Shown: piece by piece, positions 18,396-27,017 of the stretch | Layout: each line of letters opens with the position of its first letter | Position numbering within the stretch: the first letter of the stretch is position 1 | From: Roseibium sp. MMSF_3412 | Lineage (GTDB): Bacteria > Pseudomonadota > Alphaproteobacteria > Rhizobiales > Stappiaceae | Direction of reading: 5' to 3' | Assembly (NCBI RefSeq): GCF_030733265.1 | Contig: NZ_JASHJI010000006.1 | Location: forward strand, 1 to 64,000 | Length of the DNA stretch: 64,000 bases | Notes under the pieces: generated by a model | Database searches by the model: none | Told to the model about the DNA's origin: nothing | What the model saw: the letters and a program-made list of their open reading frames with translations, nothing else | Made by a program: the position numbers and the translations under genes

Positions 18396-19493
18396 ATGGG
18401 ATATGTCGAATTGCTGGACCGTTTGCGATACGCCCCGATCACTCAGGACCTCCTGCCCATCGGCTCCTGGTGGCTGGGTGAGCTGCGGCAACTTTGGAGG
18501 GATATCTGCTCCCGGTTTCCGCAAAAATCGAGGAACGATCTCCGTGTGACTTACGTTTCCGGCAGCGAGGGGCAACAGTCGGAAACCATCGACCCAGGCG
18601 TTGTCAGCGACAATGCCGCGAGTTGGTCGGCGCTGAAGGTTAGCGCAAAGGACGACAGTCGCCGCACCGATGAAGTCATTGTCTGTTTTCCCGACGATCT
18701 GTGCCTTGTCCGAACCGGGATCTATCCTGACGTGGCACCGGCAGAACTCGACAACATCATCAGCCTGGAGATCGGCACGACCACACCCTTCTCTGCGACC
18801 AATGCCGCCTGGACCTGGCGGCGGCGAGATGACGGCAAGACGGATGTCGTGATCGTCAAACGTGAAACCCTCGACCTTGTGCGATCGCATGCTGAGGCTG
18901 CCGGTCTTGTCTTGAAAGAATTCCGACCGGAAGCAGACGGCCAGGCAGCGCCCCCCTTTGAAGTCTACGAAACGCCGACGACCAGGCGCGAACGGTTTTG
19001 GCAAAAGATCAACACCGTGCTGGTGCTGGCCCTCACGACTTTGATCATAACGTTCTATGGCGTCAGCTATGTCCAAAAATCGCAAGTGCTTGCCGAACTG
19101 AAAGCCTCGATTGCCGAGAAGACGAATGAAGCCCGCACACTGCGCGCGGCACTGAATGCCAAGCAGAAGGAGGCGGACGCTGCGCGCGCGCTGAACGCGC
19201 TCAAGAATGACCGGGCGTCCGTTGTGGAAAGCTGGGCGCGGATTACCCGGCTGCTTCCATCCAATGCCTGGGCATCCGAACTGACGTTGGACAAAAGTGG
19301 GGGAACGATCGTTGGTTTTACCGGCAATGCCGCGTCCCTTATCGAACTCCTTGAAAGAGACCAGGCGCTCAGGAACGTAACCTTCAAGACAGCGGTTCGC
19401 ATAGACCCGCACAGCAAGGCGGAACGCTTCGACATCCGCTTTGCCCATGAATATCCGGCGCAGTTTCCGGCCCCCGGAAAGACAAAACCATGA
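18396..19493 (+). CDS. gspL: GspL-like inner-membrane protein
   Basis: Recruits GspE to the membrane. About 230 residues of actin-like cytoplasmic domain (CFPDDLCLVRTGIYPDVAPAE, then NIISLEIGTTTPFSATNAAW, typical of GspL/PilN-PilM) precede one membrane helix (INTVLVLALTTLIITFYGVSYV), a coiled coil (KTNEARTLRAALNAKQKEAD) and a small periplasmic domain. An ATG at 18291 would add 35 residues but overlaps the gspE start on the other strand (shared ATGCAT) and has no ribosome site. I therefore place the start at 18396, after an AT-rich stretch (18353-18395) that can hold the promoter. The stop overlaps gspM (ATGA). Confidence 0.8.
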   Translation: MGYVELLDRLRYAPITQDLLPIGSWWLGELRQLWRDICSRFPQKSRNDLRVTYVSGSEGQQSETIDPGVVSDNAASWSALKVSAKDDSRRTDEVIVCFPDDLCLVRTGIYPDVAPAELDNIISLEIGTTTPFSATNAAWTWRRRDDGKTDVVIVKRETLDLVRSHAEAAGLVLKEFRPEADGQAAPPFEVYETPTTRRERFWQKINTVLVLALTTLIITFYGVSYVQKSQVLAELKASIAEKTNEARTLRAALNAKQKEADAARALNALKNDRASVVESWARITRLLPSNAWASELTLDKSGGTIVGFTGNAASLIELLERDQALRNVTFKTAVRIDPHSKAERFDIRFAHEYPAQFPAPGKTKP

Positions 19494-20062
19494 ACTTTCT
19501 TTCCTCCCTCTCCCGGCGCGATGCCCGGCTTCTGGCAATCGCCTTCCTGCTGCTCCTGATCTGGGTCTTCCATGCTCTGATCGCTGCCCCCCTGCTGGCC
19601 GCTCACGCCACACTCAGTTCCGAGATAGACTCGTCTCGTAGACAACTCGGCCGGCTGGACGCCGTGATTGGCCGCGTCCATCAAGGGCAATCCGCCGGAC
19701 AAGGTGATCAGTTGCAAAGCACGTGGCAGGGCACCAGTCCGCAAGTGATCGCGGCCAATGCGCAGAAGAAGGTGCAAAGCCTCGCACAATCGGCCGGAAT
19801 CACCCTCGTCAGCATTTCCCAGACCCGGTCAAGTTATGACCAGACGTTTCGGACTGCGGGGCTTGCGATCGAAGGTCACGGAGAAATCGCGGCGTTCGTG
19901 GATCTGTTCACGGCGCTGGAACGCAACCGCCCTCTGCTCTTTGTCGACAAGCTGATCCTGCGCCGCTTCCTCCCGCCGGGCAACACGCAGAAAGGCAGCA
20001 GACTGCCACTCTCGGCAAGGTTCGAGATTCACGCTCCGCACCAGATAGAGCCTGCGCAATGA
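19490..20062 (+). CDS. gspM: GspM-like inner-membrane protein
   Basis: A 190-residue bitopic protein with a basic N-terminus (SRRDARLL), one membrane helix (residues 14-33), a coiled coil, and a ferredoxin-like periplasmic part with LVSISQTRSSYDQ and EIAAFVDLFTALERNRPLLFVDKL, as in GspM. It partners GspL in the assembly platform. It overlaps gspL upstream and the next gene downstream, each by ATGA, so L, M and C are translated together. Confidence 0.8.
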   Translation: MNFLSSLSRRDARLLAIAFLLLLIWVFHALIAAPLLAAHATLSSEIDSSRRQLGRLDAVIGRVHQGQSAGQGDQLQSTWQGTSPQVIAANAQKKVQSLAQSAGITLVSISQTRSSYDQTFRTAGLAIEGHGEIAAFVDLFTALERNRPLLFVDKLILRRFLPPGNTQKGSRLPLSARFEIHAPHQIEPAQ

Positions 20063-20694
20063 CCAGGCTGCCTCCCTTGTCGACACTGTTCCTGACCGGC
20101 ACGCTTGGCCTCGCGGCTATCGCGGCGGCCTTCCACCTGACATCCCTGGACACCGGCGGCATTCAAGCCACGACATCGCAGGCATCTGCTGCTGCAACAC
20201 CACCTTCAGCCCCAACGGTCTGGCCGGGGCCACGCCCGGAAACCAGGCGCGATATTCTGATCGCGCCGCTTTTTGCTCAGGACCGCAAATTGCCCCAACC
20301 GTTCAGCCCAGGGGTGTCACCGGAGATTGCCGGTCCGGCGCCACTGAAAAAATCCAGGCCCAACGCCGTATCAGCGGCACCGGCACCCACTGCTTCCGCG
20401 CCCGTTTCTCCCGCGCCGGAACCGGCAAGAACGCCTGTGAGGCCGCAAAAGCCGCCCCCCGTCCCACCAAACCTGCCTGACTTAAGGCTTGTCGGGACTT
20501 TCGTTGCCAATGATCAGGGCATAGCGCGCGCACTGCTCATCGATCTGAGCGGCGGTCCGGATGAAGTCTGGGTGGATGAAGGGGAAAAACTGGCGGACTG
20601 GGTGCTGACCATCGTCAGCCCGCATGCGGTTCGGCTGGAAGCAGGTGAAGAAAGCCTGACACTTGAGATATGGGAGGAAGAGGCCGGACAATAG
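20059..20694 (+). CDS. GspC-like inner-membrane protein with HR domain
   Basis: A 211-residue bitopic protein with one N-terminal helix (LFLTGTLGLAAIAAAF), a long Pro/Ala linker (about 40-145) and a C-terminal domain (LPDLRLVGTFVANDQGIARA, then VWVDEGEKLADWVLTIVSPH, then VRLEAGEESLTLEIW) that matches the homology region of GspC, which contacts the secretin. There is no PDZ or coiled-coil domain after it, so it is a short GspC, sometimes annotated GspN. It ends the rightward L-M-C unit. Confidence 0.7.
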   Translation: MTRLPPLSTLFLTGTLGLAAIAAAFHLTSLDTGGIQATTSQASAAATPPSAPTVWPGPRPETRRDILIAPLFAQDRKLPQPFSPGVSPEIAGPAPLKKSRPNAVSAAPAPTASAPVSPAPEPARTPVRPQKPPPVPPNLPDLRLVGTFVANDQGIARALLIDLSGGPDEVWVDEGEKLADWVLTIVSPHAVRLEAGEESLTLEIWEEEAGQ

Positions 20695-20738
20695 TTTGGC
20701 GATATTACAAACGAAGCACGTCCGGATGTGTCTTCTGC

Positions 20739-20993
20739 CTACAAGCGCGGAAAACAAATACCATGTCGCTCCAACATTCCCATGTTTGGGACAACGTGTT
20801 CCTGATCCTAGTCTCGTCTGCTCACGTTTTCTGTTATGTTTTCAATCGTTGGCAGATCTCGTCCGTCAAAAATTGACGAACTGATAAGTGCTTTTGCCTC
20901 GATAAGGGAATCTGCAGTTACCCCGCATCCATAGCTGATGCCCATCGGATAGGGGCAGCCTTCGTCAGTGAACTCGAACCAATAGGCTTTCAT
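20739..20993 (-). pseudogene. Small immunity-like gene interrupted by an in-frame amber codon
   Basis: The frame from ATG 20993 reads MKAYWFEFTDEGCPYPMGIS and GCGVTADSLIEAKALI, then hits TAG at about 20808-20810. The same frame continues without a shift to a TAG at 20739-20741 and encodes EHVVPNMGMLERHGICFPRL. In the family as I remember it, the protein runs on to an HVLPNMGPPNWRGIWFP-like end, so the piece after the amber codon is the missing C-terminus. One nonsense mutation has split it. The family is often seen near toxins; that link is from memory and unverified. Confidence 0.6.
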
Positions 20994-21082
20994 TTGACTT
21001 AAATCCCTGGAAACACCTCAATGCCGACATTCACACGTAGTGCTGCACAGCGCTCCATGTCGCGCCACGAAAGCGTGTTTCC

Positions 21083-21120
21083 GACCGCCAGTGATCTTCT
21101 TCAGGCGCTTGCCGTCCGGG
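21083..21120 (-). repeat. 38-base fossil of Rhs core DNA
   Basis: The bases gtgatcttcttcaggcgctt and flanks match the segment of the terminal Rhs genes that encodes DGKRLKKITGG (about 33956-33993) with only two differences. Similarity stops sharply on both sides. It is too short to function and marks a former Rhs copy or a recombination scar. Confidence 0.6.
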
Positions 21121-21199
21121 CTGTTCTTTCCCACATCGAACGTAAAGAACTAACAAAAGAGAACACGAGAAACCTCATGACAAAGGGGCAAACGCTTGT

Positions 21200-22141
21200 T
21201 CAGCTTCCGGCGTTCGGAAAGAGGTCCTTGTAGTCGATGAAAAAACGGTAGAGCGTTAAGTTGGCGTTTGAGATACGTTCGAACGCCATGGCTCTTTGAT
21301 CGCGGTCCGGGACGTGCCAAAGCGCCGCATGAGAACCAAGGTCCAATATCTCCCCAGGCAGTTCCGGTTTCTGATCCGGGTCAAAGTACCGGGACCGTTT
21401 GCTTAGCTTGTTTTCATTGTCCCTGCTGAGTTGTGGAAAGTCAGCTGAGTTGAACAGAAGCTTTAACGTGAACAACTGTTCTTCACACACGAAGTTGTAA
21501 GGATAGACGTTCCGGAAAAGGCCGTATTTGCACATAAGCTCGGTGGGACGCGCCAGCCTGCTGTACCAGAAGAGCTCTCTTTCATATCTGTCATAATCGG
21601 CTTGAGGAATGTCGGGAAATCCATCCTTTGAATACATGGCATTCCCGGAATAGGAGGCCAAAAAGCGCCATGCGATGTTCAAAACGGTAAACCCGGATGT
21701 ACTGGGAGACGCCTTGTAGATCAGACGTCCCAAACGCTGGAATTGCAGCAACGCAACGTTAGAGTTTGAATCAAAAAGATGGGATCGAAGTCTTATTATG
21801 AGATGTTGGTCGGAAAGATGTTCTTTTTCTTTCCATTCAAATGACAGCGACAGTTCACTGTCCGCGCCCTTCTTGCGCTCCAGGCCCTCAACAGGTTTGC
21901 TGTCAAATGAATAGCACTCAGCATTTTTGATCTCAGTCTCATCGGTCGCTTTTTCGCCGACAAACTTCTTGATCGCCTCACCGCCAGAAATCTCACGCGT
22001 ATCGAAAATGCCGATCATCAGTGTCGAGATTTCACGATCCATTTCCGCGAAGACGGCTTCTGTCAACGTAAGCATGACTTCCGGGACAATCGGATTGGAG
22101 GTCACAAAATGAAGCAGGACCGGTTCGTTTTTCAGCCACAT
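21200..22141 (-). CDS. Hypothetical protein after an Rhs immunity gene
   Basis: A 313-residue soluble protein, not recognised. The first part is acidic; the middle has LLQFQRLGRLIYKASPSTSG and the end YRFFIDYKDLF. There are no signal peptide, membrane spans or nuclease motifs. It lies 139 bases after the immunity gene of the AHH-tipped Rhs protein on the same strand. A second immunity or accessory protein of that locus is possible but unproven. Confidence 0.55.
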   Translation of the reverse strand: MWLKNEPVLLHFVTSNPIVPEVMLTLTEAVFAEMDREISTLMIGIFDTREISGGEAIKKFVGEKATDETEIKNAECYSFDSKPVEGLERKKGADSELSLSFEWKEKEHLSDQHLIIRLRSHLFDSNSNVALLQFQRLGRLIYKASPSTSGFTVLNIAWRFLASYSGNAMYSKDGFPDIPQADYDRYERELFWYSRLARPTELMCKYGLFRNVYPYNFVCEEQLFTLKLLFNSADFPQLSRDNENKLSKRSRYFDPDQKPELPGEILDLGSHAALWHVPDRDQRAMAFERISNANLTLYRFFIDYKDLFPNAGS

Positions 22142-22280
22142 GGGAATGCCTTTGAATCACATGCGATGCATGAAATTGCTGTGCGCACAGCGGCATTCGG
22201 CCTCAAGATGCGAGCCACTTGCTCCACCGGCAGCAGAAAATGAAGATCAATGGCATCTGGAAAACGCGGTGCCATTCAGA

Positions 22281-22883
22281 TCAGACGTCCTCCTTCAATT
22301 CATAGTCTCTCAGAAAACAGAAATTCGGGGTTTGATACTTTTCAAAGACTTTCTTTACTCTTTCTGAGACGATTACTTGCGAGAGCGGATTGGCGTTCCG
22401 AACGAGCTGGTGCCCTTCTAGACAATCTGGACGAAACGCAAGACTATCAAAAAACAAAATCAATTTGTGTGGAACAATCCACTTCCTCACCTCAGATTTT
22501 TCGAGATTAACACAGGGGATTACATTTATTGGATGTAGAGCCCACCGCTCTATTGAATTCTCCTTGTTGAGACGGATTTCCACGGGGGCGAATTCGATGT
22601 CGTCTTCAGCTACAGAAAGCAAGTCATCGCGCAATTCCTTACTGACTATCGGAACATCTACGCTGTCTGGCAATAGGTGAAAATCTTTTATTTTGTTTTT
22701 GTTCCGGCCTCTAACACTGAATTCTAACTTACCAACAGATTTAGTGAACTTTCCATTCCGTCTAAACTTTAAGATATTTTCACTGCTGGTTTCGTTCGCC
22801 CTTTCCAACCAAACACCAAGGTCTTCTAGAGCGAAGGGTGGCATAGACAAAACCCAGGCTTTCGGTGATTGTTCGGTTCCCAT
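22281..22883 (-). CDS. Imm11-like (DUF1629) immunity protein
   Basis: A 200-residue cytoplasmic protein. The C-terminal half (PHKLILFFDSLAFRPDCLEGH, split by variable residues, then NPLSQVIVSERVKKVFEK and a FCFLRDYEL end) follows the Imm11/DUF1629 pattern, in which a late SDR/SER segment and a final Phe-rich strand are conserved. ATG at 22883 has GAGGAAAAA in front and lies 15 bases after the stop of the Rhs gene with the AHH nuclease, its presumed target. Family assignment is moderate. Confidence 0.7.
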   Translation of the reverse strand: MGTEQSPKAWVLSMPPFALEDLGVWLERANETSSENILKFRRNGKFTKSVGKLEFSVRGRNKNKIKDFHLLPDSVDVPIVSKELRDDLLSVAEDDIEFAPVEIRLNKENSIERWALHPINVIPCVNLEKSEVRKWIVPHKLILFFDSLAFRPDCLEGHQLVRNANPLSQVIVSERVKKVFEKYQTPNFCFLRDYELKEDV

Positions 22884-22898
22884 TTTTTCCTCGTATGT

Positions 22899-24947
22899 TC
22901 AGTCAAATTCACCCGGCTGGATCGGTTCACGCCCATCCCCTGAATTGTCTTTTCCACCGCCCTGCTCCGGTTGTGCTTTGGGCGTTTGCGCCGGTCTTTC
23001 TATGCCGTTTTTCCTGTCTATTTCTTCGGCGCGGTTAAGTGATTTAGTACTCTTGCGGAGTTTTTGGCGGGACTCCGAAACGAGTTCCCGGACAGCTGCT
23101 CGAGCTTCATGCTTATTTATTTGCCCAGCGTCATAGAGTGCCTTTATATCTTCTATTTTGGCTCGAATTTCCTTAGTATAATCTGCGTGCCGCCCACGAT
23201 GAACGGCCCTTCTGGGATGGCCAGAAGCATGTTTTGGCAGCGCTATTGCGTTACCAGCCCCTTCAATATCAAAGCCTATATCCTTGAAGAATTGTCTATG
23301 TCCAACACTCCTCGGAATCACATGATGAACCTGAAATCCGGTGCCGCGGAATTTCATTCTCATCTTCTGGATACCAGTAAGGCTTTTGGAGGCCACGTCC
23401 ACGCCTGCACGGCTCAATCCGATGGCACCCGGTACCAAGGGTGTCGCCGCTAAAAACAGGTCCCCGACAACTCCCGCTGCATCGACGGTGGCTGTCCCAT
23501 AGTTTCCTGCCAGAAAGTTGTTGACCGCGCTTGCAGCCCCTAACCCAATAGAAACAATTTCGATTCCGATTTCGACGTAATTGCCGCTGGGGTCTTTCAG
23601 GACGATCGGATTGTTCAAGCCGTAGGCGTAGCGGTTGGTGCCGACCAAAGCCATGTCCGCCGGGAACCAGTCCGGCGATATGAACCTTGCCAGAACCGGA
23701 TCGTAATACCGTGCGTTGAGGTAGGTGAGACCCGTCTCCGGGTCGTCGCGTTCGCCGATCCAGCCCTTGCTTTCGCGCGGGGTGCCGAGCGGCGGGATCT
23801 GGACGTCCGAGCGCTCGCCATAGGGGCGGAAAAAATTCTCCGAGATGACCGCGCCCGTGGCATCCGACATCAGCTTGACGGAGCTGAGGTGATCCCGGTG
23901 CATCCAGTTGATCTCAGTGCCCGCCTTGCGCACATCGGCATGAGGGTGCTTGATATGCGTGCCCGCCGGGGTGATCTCCTCGTCAGCACCGAGATAAAGC
24001 GTCGTCTGGCCGCCGGTAGTCTTCTTCAGGCGCTTACCGTCCGGCGCGTAAACAAAGCTGGTCGTCTGGCCGTTAAAGGTGACGGAGACCGGACGATCCT
24101 CACCGTCATAGGTGATCGTGCGGCCACCGCCGGAAACAAGGTTGCCCTTGACGTCGTAGCTGTAAGAAAAGCTTCCCGCCGCGGTGACGGCATGGGGCTG
24201 CGGATTGCTCGGGTCCGGATAGGTGTATGCCCCAACCGAGGAATTGAACGTGATGTTGTCCGCCGCATCATACGCAAAGCTTTGCGACAGGAGACCGTCA
24301 TCAAGGTTGGTGGCCGAGACCAGCCGGTCCACCGTGTCGTAGCCATACTGCCAGTTGCCGTTGGTCCGGTTGGAGACAACCTCGGTGATCAGGCCCTTGT
24401 CACTCCGGGTGTAGCTCTCCTCAAAGAGGCCCGTCTGCCCGCCAGAGGCGCTGATCGACATCAGCCACCGCCGGTTCGGATCGTAGGTCCTCGCTTCGAC
24501 AATGCCGTTGCCGTAGGTGGTGACGACCGGATCGGAGCCGGCATTATAGGAGATATGCGTGATCAGGCCCGGAATGCTCTGCAGGCGACCTGCCCCGTCA
24601 TACTGGTACGTGCCAGTGGCGGAGGGGACTGCATCAGTGTCGGCGAAGCTGCGGCGCAGAAGCTGGCCATTCGGTGCATGGGTAAAGGTGTGGGCGTAGG
24701 TCTGGCCGTCGACCTCCCACCGCTGTGAGACGACATTGCCGCTTTCATCATGGTCGTAGCGGATTGTCGCCGAAGCATTGCTGAGCGAGGTGAGCCGGCC
24801 GACATTGAACGCCCCTGCCCTGTCTTCGTCATAGGTATAGCTGGTGACATCGGCAGCAGCTGCCGCCACGGGTTGCAGCAACAGCACCACGTACATGAAG
24901 GCGAGACACTTACGGAGAAAACCGGTGGCACAAAACGGACCGTTCAT
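22899..24947 (-). CDS. Terminal Rhs protein with AHH nuclease tip
   Basis: 682 residues. A Sec signal peptide (1-32, ending QPVAAAAAD) leads into YD repeats and an Rhs core end (YGERSDVQIPPLGTPRESKG, then ISPDWFPADMALV, NRYAYGLNNPIVL, KDPSGN near 456). A hydrophobic pre-toxin segment follows (457-510). The tip carries VHHVIP (His-His at 541-542), NAIALP, and HRGRHADY (583-590), the AHH branch of the HNH/Endo VII nucleases, so it should cleave DNA. Residues 1-456 are nearly identical to those of the protein at 32892-34898, while the tips are unrelated. It is third in a row after the SpvB-like and middle Rhs genes and is followed by an immunity gene. Confidence 0.85.
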   Translation of the reverse strand: MNGPFCATGFLRKCLAFMYVVLLLQPVAAAAADVTSYTYDEDRAGAFNVGRLTSLSNASATIRYDHDESGNVVSQRWEVDGQTYAHTFTHAPNGQLLRRSFADTDAVPSATGTYQYDGAGRLQSIPGLITHISYNAGSDPVVTTYGNGIVEARTYDPNRRWLMSISASGGQTGLFEESYTRSDKGLITEVVSNRTNGNWQYGYDTVDRLVSATNLDDGLLSQSFAYDAADNITFNSSVGAYTYPDPSNPQPHAVTAAGSFSYSYDVKGNLVSGGGRTITYDGEDRPVSVTFNGQTTSFVYAPDGKRLKKTTGGQTTLYLGADEEITPAGTHIKHPHADVRKAGTEINWMHRDHLSSVKLMSDATGAVISENFFRPYGERSDVQIPPLGTPRESKGWIGERDDPETGLTYLNARYYDPVLARFISPDWFPADMALVGTNRYAYGLNNPIVLKDPSGNYVEIGIEIVSIGLGAASAVNNFLAGNYGTATVDAAGVVGDLFLAATPLVPGAIGLSRAGVDVASKSLTGIQKMRMKFRGTGFQVHHVIPRSVGHRQFFKDIGFDIEGAGNAIALPKHASGHPRRAVHRGRHADYTKEIRAKIEDIKALYDAGQINKHEARAAVRELVSESRQKLRKSTKSLNRAEEIDRKNGIERPAQTPKAQPEQGGGKDNSGDGREPIQPGEFD

Positions 24948-24968
24948 AATCAGCTCGCTTGTTCAGAA
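23581..24968 (-). repeat. Rhs core duplication, copy 1
   Basis: About 1.39 kb nearly identical to 33529-34919. It covers a short leader (cagctcgcttgttcag), the signal peptide and the whole core up to the PSGN motif. Differences are scattered substitutions and one three-base length change in the signal peptide. Similarity ends where the toxin tips begin. The copies are direct repeats, able to recombine. Confidence 0.85.
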
Positions 24969-25032
24969 AAAAGGAAGGGGAAGCAACCCGGCGCACGCTG
25001 CGCGCGCGCCTTGGCCATGTGGGAAGACGGCG

Positions 25033-26796
25033 TCAGTACCGCTCGTTCCCTCTCCATAAATCGTATGCTCGTTCAATGATCAGGACAGTGCCTGTTTGCC
25101 CGTCAGAAGTCTCGTAGATGAGCGGGATCGTAATTCCGCCGGTGCTATAGAACGTGGGCCAGCGATATTCGCTCGAATAGGCGGGGCTGGTCAGCAAACG
25201 CCCGGTTTCAAATAGTGAGACATCTGCTGATGGCGCATTTATCCAGATGACGCCGTCGGAGATTCGCAGATAGATTTCAAGATCAGGGTTTGCGCTTTGC
25301 ACGGAGACAATGGAGAGGTTTTCCCATGTGTCCGGAAAGTGCATCTGGAGCAAGTCATCGATCGTGATGGAGTACAGCGATTTGCCCGGCGAGTAATAGT
25401 AAGAGACGCTTTCTATGAAGTCGCGACGGTATCCCAGCCACTGAGCCGGGTCCGCCTGTACTTCGAATTCGACGGTCGCGGTGGTCTCCGTCACGCCATC
25501 CGTAATCGTGTAGGTAAAAGAGGCGAGCCAACTGACATAGTCCTGACCTTCCGGCCGGGAGCGCTCTTCAAGGGGCGCCAGCACTGGAATGAACACGATA
25601 TTGCCCGTATCTGCGGAAACGGACACGGTGCCGTTAACGGCCTCCTGAATAGATACCAAGGTGTTGCTTCCGTTGGCATCGATGTCGTTGGCCATCAGTT
25701 CTGCTTGCGTGAACTCTATGTTGTCTGCGGCCGCACGCATGAGTCCCAAATCCGGGATCGCAAGGCTGGTCAGGTTTACATAGTCCCAGCGCACCTCGAC
25801 CGCGACCGAGGCCGTTGTCACAAACTCTCCATCCGTGATCGTGTAGGTGAACGACGCTGGCCAGTACTTGTAACTCTGGTCAGCCGACAGCTGGTTGTCT
25901 GGGGAAAAATAGGGAGTGAAGGCAATGGTGGTCCCATCTTCGGAGAGCCGCGCATGGCCGTTCACCCCTCCCTGGACAGAGTGAATTGAAATTGCGTCGC
26001 CGTTCGGATCACCGTCATTCGCCAGGAGGTCGGCCACGGGAACGATCCCGGGCGTGCCGATGTAAAACACGTAGCCTCCATCGTCCACCACCGACGGACG
26101 CTGCGGGACGGATGCACATGTGGCGAACTGCAAGGCGCCCTTGTCGACCGTTTTGCTGACGATGCGGTCCAGTTCGTCGTAGGTATAGGTGATCTGCGCC
26201 CCGTCATCGGCGATCTGCACGGTCAGCCTGTTGCCCGCGTCATAGGCCATTTGCCGGCAACCGAGACCCGGATCAATCAGCGCCACCTTGTTTCCATGGC
26301 CATCAAATTCATACGCCCAATGGGCATCAAGAGGATCGAAAATGCGCTCAAGACGGTTCAGCACATCGTACTGGAAAGTGGTTCGGATCCTCGTGCCGTC
26401 ATCGAAGCGGTCGCGGTGAATTTCGTTGCCGAACTCGTCAAAATGGGTGAGGAAAATGTTGCCGGTTTCGTCTGTGACTTCAACAGCGGAAAAGACATCA
26501 CCGGGAAGATAACGCGTTGTGACAGTCTTCCCGTCCGGATGTGTCACCTGAGTCTGGCGGTCCATGCTGTCATGGCGATACTCGGTGAAACGAGCACTCT
26601 CACCATCAAAATAGGGCTGGCTCCGGCGGAGTACCTGACCGCGGGCATCAAACTCAGTCTCAACCCGCACTGTTTCCGCGTTGCCCGTGAGGACTGAAGA
26701 TGTCAGCTGCGCAAATGCGCAGAGTGCCAGAAAAACTGCTGACGTTACCAGACGGAGCGAAAAGAAACCTGAACTGTGGCTATTGTTGAAAGACAT
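25033..26796 (-). CDS. Middle Rhs protein with cadherin-like domains
   Basis: 587 residues from ATG 26796. A longer frame to 26943 would put 49 odd residues before a good signal peptide (LRLVTSAVFLALCAFA), so the inner ATG is preferred. The first 180 residues are YD repeats (VETEFDARGQVLRRSQPYFD, then THPDGKT, YTYDELDRI) that match the middle of TcB/Rhs proteins. Two cadherin/VCBS-type beta domains follow, each with LANDGDPNGD or MANDIDANGSN and a SFTYTITDG strand, then a beta-rich end. It has no Rhs core end and no toxin. It reads as the continuation of the SpvB-like protein before it. Confidence 0.8.
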   Translation of the reverse strand: MSFNNSHSSGFFSLRLVTSAVFLALCAFAQLTSSVLTGNAETVRVETEFDARGQVLRRSQPYFDGESARFTEYRHDSMDRQTQVTHPDGKTVTTRYLPGDVFSAVEVTDETGNIFLTHFDEFGNEIHRDRFDDGTRIRTTFQYDVLNRLERIFDPLDAHWAYEFDGHGNKVALIDPGLGCRQMAYDAGNRLTVQIADDGAQITYTYDELDRIVSKTVDKGALQFATCASVPQRPSVVDDGGYVFYIGTPGIVPVADLLANDGDPNGDAISIHSVQGGVNGHARLSEDGTTIAFTPYFSPDNQLSADQSYKYWPASFTYTITDGEFVTTASVAVEVRWDYVNLTSLAIPDLGLMRAAADNIEFTQAELMANDIDANGSNTLVSIQEAVNGTVSVSADTGNIVFIPVLAPLEERSRPEGQDYVSWLASFTYTITDGVTETTATVEFEVQADPAQWLGYRRDFIESVSYYYSPGKSLYSITIDDLLQMHFPDTWENLSIVSVQSANPDLEIYLRISDGVIWINAPSADVSLFETGRLLTSPAYSSEYRWPTFYSTGGITIPLIYETSDGQTGTVLIIERAYDLWRGNERY

Positions 26797-27017
26797 GTGC
26801 AAGACATCCCTGACTAAGACGAGAAGATAGAGACTGATGAGCAAGAGCCCGCAGATGCGGTAAAGAGCGGACGGCAACCAACAGGTGCGAAGTGTGTTGC
26901 GGGAAGCAGATGCCCTGGTAAGCGCGGCCAAGGTCATCACCAAGGTTCACAGGCACCGCGTCTAAACCGCTCACCATAGGGCAACACAAGATCCCATCGG
27001 CGACTTGTGTTCTTGCG

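Noticed and set aside
23889..24728. Pair of 279-codon plus-strand frames (also 33837-34676)
   Set aside because: Both are antisense shadows of the duplicated Rhs core and are conserved only because the core is.
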